Shown here one piece after another: positions 58,283 through 64,000 of a stretch of 64,000 nucleotides of DNA. Under the pieces are notes generated by a model. The model saw only the letters and a program-made list of their open reading frames with translations, was not told the origin of the DNA and searched no databases. Numbering within the stretch: position 1 is the first letter of the stretch; every line of letters starts with the position of its first letter. The translations under genes were made by a program, and so were the position numbers. Source of the stretch: Phytophthora colocasiae (taxonomy: Eukaryota; Oomycota; Peronosporomycetes; Peronosporales; Peronosporaceae); assembly GCA_018806915.1 (NCBI GenBank), contig JAGKQI010000042.1:103794-167793 (forward strand), given 5' to 3'.

Positions 58283-59179
58283 AACCCCTTGCATCTGTCT
58301 TCAAGTGCGCACGCTCTGTGTGTCGTTTCAGATCGAGGCGTGTTGCACGCCATCTTTGCTCTTTGCTCTTTTGCTCTTTTGCTCTTTTGCTCTTTTGCTC
58401 TTGTTTAGCTCTTGCACAGCTGCACGCTACCTCTTTTCGAGTCGCGTTAATGCACTCACTTGCCTAAAACCACGCGCTTCCCTCGACATTCGCTGCAACT
58501 AACAACACACTAGACCACACCACCACAAAGGTAATATCTTTCGTCACTCCAGTCCCACCCAGTCCCACCTAGTCCTACCTAGTCCCGCTGGTCCTTTCAA
58601 TTCGTCTTTCCAAGAAGTACCGTGTCGTTTGTACTTCGCTGTCGTCTTTATTTTCTGATCACCAAATGGGCTAACGGTGGCGCGCGTATTGGATAGTGAA
58701 CAGTCCATAGCGTCTACGTATAAACTTCGGCCATAGTAGAGGACCGGCGCGCTCATTTCAGGTGGATGGATACATCGAGAGGCGAAAAGCCGTCACATCG
58801 AATGACTCGTTTGGTACATGTACACATTTCCCATTCATCGAAGCTAACCATCGCAAGCTATGGATCGAGAGGCACTGTTGACACGTACCGCACAGCACGG
58901 TGTTTGTGGAGTAGGCAGAGTGAGTGAGAGCGTTATGATACAGGTGCCGATGACAGCACATGGAGCAGTTATGTAGTAGGTGGCCAGAGTGGCGGACGAC
59001 GAGCGTGAAGAGAGGTCGATGTAGTAGCAGGGAGGGTAAGGTGTATGGTGTGCATGGTGGTGCAGGTGGTGCAGGTGGTGCAGGTGGTGCAGGTGGTGCA
59101 GGTGTTTAAGCCATGGTTTGTAGAGCTGTGGTGTGTGTTCTAGGGGCTGAAAATGTGTGTGTTTTTGTGTGTTGTAAGA

Positions 59180-59249
59180 GCTCCTATAGCTCAGTGGTAG
59201 AGCACCAATAGTAAGCGGGAAGGTCGGTAGTTCAATCCTGCCTGGGGCA
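59180..59249 (+). pseudogene. tRNA-Thr-like, array copy 50 (anticodon arm damaged)
   Basis: C-to-T in the acceptor and loss of the 5' anticodon stem bases (ACCAATAGTAAGCGGG). Confidence 0.7.
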
Positions 59250-60142
59250 AACTCCTTGTATCTGCTCTCGCGTGCGCACGCTCTGTGTGTCGTTCAGCCC
59301 AGGATCGAGGCGTGCTTGCACGCCATCTTTTGCTCTTTGCTCTTTTGCTCTTTTGCTCTTTTGCTCTTTTGCTCTGTTGCTTTTTTGCTTTAGTTTGCAC
59401 AGCTGCACGCTACCTCTTCTTGAGTCGCGTTAATGCACCTACTTGCCTAAAACCACGCGCTTCCCTCGACATTCGCTGCACATACAACACAATTAGATAT
59501 TATTCACTCCAGTCCCACCCAGTCCCACCTAGTCCTACCTAGTCCCGCTGGTCCTTTCAATTCGTCTTTCCAAGAAGTACCGTGTCGCTTGTACTTGCTG
59601 TCGTCTCTATTTTCTGATCACCAAACGGGCTAACGGTGGCACGCGTATTGGATAGTGAACAGTCCATAGCGTCAATGGCAACTTCGGCCATAGTAGAGGA
59701 CCGGCGCGTCTCATTTCAGGTGGATGGATGGACATCGAGAGGCGAAAAGTCGTCACATCGAATGACCTCGTTTGGTACATGTACACATCGGCTCATCGAA
59801 GCAATCCATCGCAAGTTATGGATCGTGAGGCACTGTTGACACGTACCGCTGGCACGGTGTTGTGGAGTAGGCAGAGTGAGTGAGAGCGTTGGCGATATTG
59901 GTGTCGAGCGATAGAAGGGGAGCAGCAGGTAGTAGGGGTATTGTGAGTGGCGGACGATGTGGAGCGTGAAGAGAGGTCGATGTAGTAGTAGGGAGGGTGT
60001 GTAAGGTGCGTATGGCGTGCATGGTGCAGGTGGTGCAGGTGGTGCAGGTGGTGCAGGTGGTGCAGGTGTTTAAGCATGGTTTGTAGAGTTGTGGTGTGTG
60101 CCCAGGGGCTGAAAATGTGTGTGTTTTGTGTGTAAGCAGGCA

Positions 60143-60213
60143 GTCCCTATAGCTCAGTGGTAGAGCACCCGCTTAGTAAGCGAAAGGTCGGTAGTTCAAT
60201 CCTGCCTGGGGCA
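60143..60213 (+). tRNA. tRNA-Thr(AGT)-like, array copy 51
   Basis: Starts GTCCCTA (one C-to-T in the acceptor), one G-to-A in the 3' anticodon stem, one G fewer at the 3' side. Confidence 0.5.
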
Positions 60214-61093
60214 AACTCCTTGCATTCTGCTCGCGTGCGCACGCTCTGCGTGTCGTTCGCTCAGATCGAGGCGTGTTGCACGCCATCTTTGCTCTTTTGC
60301 TCTTTTGCTCTTTTGCTCTTTTGCTCTTTTGCTCTTTTGCTCTTTTGCTCTAGCTCTTGCATTACTGCACGCCACCTCTTTTCGAGTCGCGTTAATGCAC
60401 TCACTTGCCTAAAACCACGCGCTTCCCTCGACATTCGCTGCAATACAATACACCAGATACACTACTCCAGTCCCACCCAGTCCCACCTAGTCCTACCCAG
60501 TCCCGCTGGTCCTTTCAATTGTTCTTTCCAAGAAGTACCGTGTCGCTTGTAATTTGCTGTCGTCTCTATTTTCTGATCACCAAATGGGCTAACGGTGGCG
60601 CGCGTATTGGATATGGAAGAAGTCCATAGCGTCAATGGCAACTTCGGCCGTAGTAGAGGACCGGCGCGCTCATTTCAGGTGGATGGATGGCCATCGAGAG
60701 GCGAAAAGCCGTCACATCGAATGACTCGTTTGGTACATGTACACATCGGCCCATCGAAGCAATCCATCGCAAGTTATGGATCGTGAGGCACTGTTGACAC
60801 GTACCTCACAGCACGGTGTTGTGGAGTAGGCAGAGTGAGAGAGAGCGTTGGCGATATTGGTGTCGAGCGATAGTATGGGGGTGTTATGTAGTAGGGGTAT
60901 TGTGAGTGGCGGACGATGTGGAGCGTGAAGAGAGGTCGATGTAGTAGTAGGGAGGGTGTGTAAGGTGTGTATGGTGCATGTGGTGCAGGTGGTGCAGGTG
61001 GTGCAGGTGGTGCAGGTGTTTGGGCATGGTTTGTGGAGTTGTGGTGTGTGTTCCCAGGGGCTGAAAATGTGTGTGTTTTTGTGTGTTGTGTTA

Positions 61094-61167
61094 TCCCCTA
61101 TAGCTCAGTGGTAGAGCACCCGCTTAGCAAGGCTGAAGGTCGGTGGTCTCAATCCTGCCTGAGGGCA
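61094..61167 (+). pseudogene. tRNA-like, array copy 52, anticodon reads AGC
   Basis: The anticodon loop is TTAGCAA, nominally alanine, but the 3' anticodon stem is scrambled (GGCTG), the first acceptor base is T and the T arm is altered. Most likely a damaged tRNA-Thr copy. Confidence 0.6.
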
Positions 61168-62045
61168 AACTCCTTGTATTCTGCTCGCGTGCGCACGCTC
61201 TGGTGTGTCGTTCAGGATCGAGGCGTGCTGCACGCCATCTTTGCTCTTTGCTCTTTTGCTCTTTTGCTCTTTGGTTCTTTTGTCTTTGTTTCAGCTTTTG
61301 CACAGCCGCACGCTACCTCTTTTCGAGTCGCGTTAATGCACTCACTTGCCTAAAACCACGCGCTTCCCTCGACATTCGCCGTACACAATACACTAGATAC
61401 ACTACTCCAGTCCCACCCAGTCCCACCTAGTCCTACCTAGTCCCGCTGGTCCTTTCAATTCGTCTTTCCAAGAAGTACCGTGTCGCTTGTACTTGCTGTC
61501 GTCTCAATTTTCTGATCACCAAATGGGCTAACGGTGGCACGCGTATTGGATAGTGAACAGTCCATAGCGTCAATGGCAACTTCGGCCATAGTAGAGGACC
61601 GGCGCGCTCATTTCAGGTGGATGGATGGCCATCGAGAGGCGAAAGCCAAGCCAGCGACATCGAACACCTGTTTGGTACATGTACAATATCGGCCCATCGA
61701 AGCTAACCATCGTAAAAGCTATGGATCGTGAGGCACTGTTGACACGCACCTCACAGCACGGTGTTGTGGAGTAGGCAGAGTGAGGAGAGCGTTTATGATA
61801 TTGGTGTCGAGCGATAAAAAGGGAGTGTTATGTAGTAGGGGTATTGTGAGTGGCGGACGATGTGGAGCGTGAAGAGAGGTCGATGTAGTAGTAGGGAGGG
61901 TGTGTAAGGTGTGTATGGTGCAGGTGGTGCAGGTGGTGCAGGTGGTGCAGGTGGTGCAGGTGGTGCAGGTGTTTAAGCATGGTTTGTAGAGTTGTGGTGT
62001 GTGTTCTAGGGGTTGAAAACTGTGTGTGTTTTGTGTGTTACAAGA

Positions 62046-62120
62046 GCCCCTATAGCTCAGTGAGGTAGAGCACCTGCTTAGTAAGTTGGAAGGTCGGTAG
62101 TTCAATCTCTGCCTGGGGCA
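62046..62120 (+). tRNA. tRNA-Thr(AGT)-like, array copy 53
   Basis: Anticodon stem CCTGC/GTTGG, extra A in the D arm, extra bases in the T loop, acceptor one G short. Confidence 0.5.
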
Positions 62121-62965
62121 AACTCCTTGCATTCGTTTCGCGTGCGCACGCTCTGTGTGTCGTTCGTGATCGAGGCGTGTTGCACGCCATCTTTGCTCTT
62201 TGCTCTTTTCTTTTGCTCTTTTGCTCTTTTGCTCTTTTAGCTCTTGCACAGCTGCACGCTACCTCTTTTCGAGTCGCGTTAATGCACTCACTTGCCTAAA
62301 ACCACGCGCTTCCCTCGACATTCGCTGCAATACAATACACTAGATACACTACTCCAGTCCCACCTAGTCCTACCTAGTCCCGCTGGTCCTTTCAATTCGT
62401 CTTTCCAAGAAGTACCGTGTCGCTTGTACTTGCTGTCGTCTTTATTTTCTGATCACCAAATGGGCTAACGGTGGCACGCGTATTGGATAGTGAACAGTCC
62501 ATAGCGTCAATGGCAACTTCGGCCATAGTAGAGGACCGGCGCGCTCATTTCAGGTGGATGGATGGCCATCGAGAGGCGAAAAGCCGTCACATCGAATGAC
62601 TCGTTTGGTACATGTACACATCGGCCCATCGAAGCTAACCATCGCAAGCTATGGATCGTGAGGCACTGTTGACACGTACCTCACAGCACGGTGTTGTGGA
62701 GTAGGCAGAGTGAGAGAGCGTTGGCGATATTTTTGTAGATCGATAGTATTTTGGTGTTATGTATTAGTGGTATTGTGAGTGGCGGAAGATGTGGAGCGTG
62801 AAGAGAGGTCGATGTAGTAGTAGGGAGGGTGTGTAAGGTGTGTATGGTGCAGGTGGTGCAGGTGGTGCAGGTGGTGCAGGTGGTGCAGGTGTTTAAGCAT
62901 GGTTTGTAGAGTTGTGGTGTGTGTTCTAGGGGTTGAAAATGTGTGTGTTTTTGTGTGTTGTAAGA

Positions 62966-63033
62966 GCCCCTATAGCTCAGTGGTAGAGCACCCGCTTAGT
63001 AAGCGGAAGGTCGGTAGTTCAATCCTGCCTGCA
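62966..63033 (+). pseudogene. tRNA-Thr-like, array copy 54 (acceptor deletion)
   Basis: Four G missing from the 3' acceptor strand; the rest is consensus. Confidence 0.75.
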
Positions 63034-63923
63034 AACTCCTTGCATTCGTTTCGCGTGCGCACGCTCTGTGTGTCGTTCGTGATCGAGGCGTGTTGCACGC
63101 CATCTTTGCTCTTTTGCTCTTTTGCTCTTTTGCTCTTTTGCTCTTTTGCTCTTTTGCTCTTTTGCTCTAGCTCTTGCACAGCTGCACGCTACCTCTTTTC
63201 GAGTCGCGTTAATGCACTCACTTGCCTAAAACCACGCGCTTCCCTCGACATTCGCTGCAATACAATACACTAGATACACTACTCCAGTCCCACCCAGTCC
63301 CACCTAGTCCTACCTAGTCCCGCTGGTCCTTTCAATTCGTCTTTCCAAAGTACCGTGTCGCTTGTACTTGCTGTCGTCTTTATTTTCTGATCACCAAATG
63401 GGCTAACGGTGGCACGCGTATTGGATAGTGAACAGTCCATAGCGTCAATGGCAACTTCGGCCATAGTAGAGGACCGGCGCGCTCATTTCAGGTGGATGGA
63501 TGGCCATCGGAGGCGAAAAGCCGTCACATCGAATGACTCGTTTGGTACATGTACACATCGGCCCATCGAAGCTAACCATCGCAAGCTATGGATCGTGAGG
63601 CACTGTTGACACGTACCTCACAGCACGGTGTTGTGGAGTAGGCAGAGTGAGTGAGAGCGTTGGCGATATTGGTGTCGAGCGATAGTATGGGGGTGTTATG
63701 TAGTAGGGGTATTGTGAGTGGCGGACGATGTGGAGCGTGAAGAGAGGTCGATGTAGTAGTAGGGAGGGTGTGTAAGGTGTGTATGGTGTGTATGGTGCAG
63801 GTGGTGCAGGTGGTGCAGGTGGTGCAGGTGGTGCAGGTGGTGCAGGTGTTTAAGCATGGTTTGTAGAGTTGTGGTGTGTGTTCTAGGGGTTGAAAATGTG
63901 TGTGTTTTTTGTGTGTTGTAAGA

Positions 63924-63995
63924 GCCCCTATAGCTCAGTGGTAGAGCACCCGCTTAGTAAGCGGAAGGTCGGTAGTTCAATCCTGCCTGGGGGCA
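63924..63995 (+). tRNA. tRNA-Thr(AGT), array copy 55
   Basis: Consensus gene five bases before the window end; the array continues beyond. Confidence 0.95.
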
Positions 63996-64000
63996 AACTC

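Larger units (their letters stand above)
49655..62120. other. Zone of raised small-indel density in the array
   Basis: About thirteen units carry scattered 1-3 base insertions, losses and substitutions in every part of the unit, including the tRNA, whereas units on both sides are near identical. Inserted short strings such as CAG, AAG and TG are frequent. A roughly 25-bp insertion occurs near 58500-58545. Either poor consensus or true decay; see findings. Confidence 0.8.
26632..64000 (+). repeat. tRNA-Thr tandem array, right section (40 tRNA copies)
   Basis: Same unit and orientation as the left section, continuing past the window end. Clean units have periods of 904-985 bp; the first three full units are each 920 bp. 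From about 49.65 to 62.1 kb units are up to 1039 bp and carry many small changes. No protein-coding gene or other known RNA gene was recognised in the spacers. Confidence 0.97.

Overview
The window is eukaryotic repeat DNA. It holds two near-identical minus-strand Ty3/gypsy chromovirus copies embedded in a very long tandem array of one Pol III unit. Each unit carries one tRNA-Thr gene (anticodon AGT, 72 nt, no encoded CCA), always on the plus strand. The Gag-Pol wording (RT-RNase H linker, capsid region, chromodomain) is of the kind I associate with oomycetes such as Phytophthora. That assignment is from memory of the family and was not searched.

Layout. 1-4595: left-truncated chromovirus copy (element 1: integrase zinc finger, RNase H, RT, protease, Gag, 5' LTR). 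4596-18750: array section with 15 tRNA-Thr copies at a 921-969 bp period. 18751-26631: complete chromovirus (element 2, 7881 bp) with 409 and 412 bp LTRs and a 5-bp target duplication TATGT. It has a C-terminal chromodomain and an extra plus-strand reading frame near its 3' LTR that overlaps the chromodomain region antisense. 26632-64000: array with 40 more tRNA-Thr copies, running off the window. From about 49.65 to 62.1 kb the units carry many extra small indels and substitutions; the last units are mostly clean again.

Each array unit reads: a 9-bp minisatellite (GGTGCAGGT, 3-6 copies); a G/T-rich leader; the tRNA; a 12-bp palindrome and a 6-bp-stem hairpin; a GCTCTTTT octamer tract of variable length that supplies many TTTT Pol III stop signals; a 10-bp repeat (usually 4 copies); and a conserved core of about 460 bp with no recognisable gene. 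Short reading frames in the array are translations of the tRNA and these microsatellites and are not annotated as proteins.

Both chromovirus copies abut the same base of the unit (about 190-200 bp upstream of a tRNA) with the same TATGT, and share at least two disabling lesions. This points to one insertion of an already defective element, later copied by array amplification, giving a higher-order period of about 22 kb. Additional copy-specific one-base indels, many in homopolymers, may be assembly consensus errors and limit what can be said about intactness.
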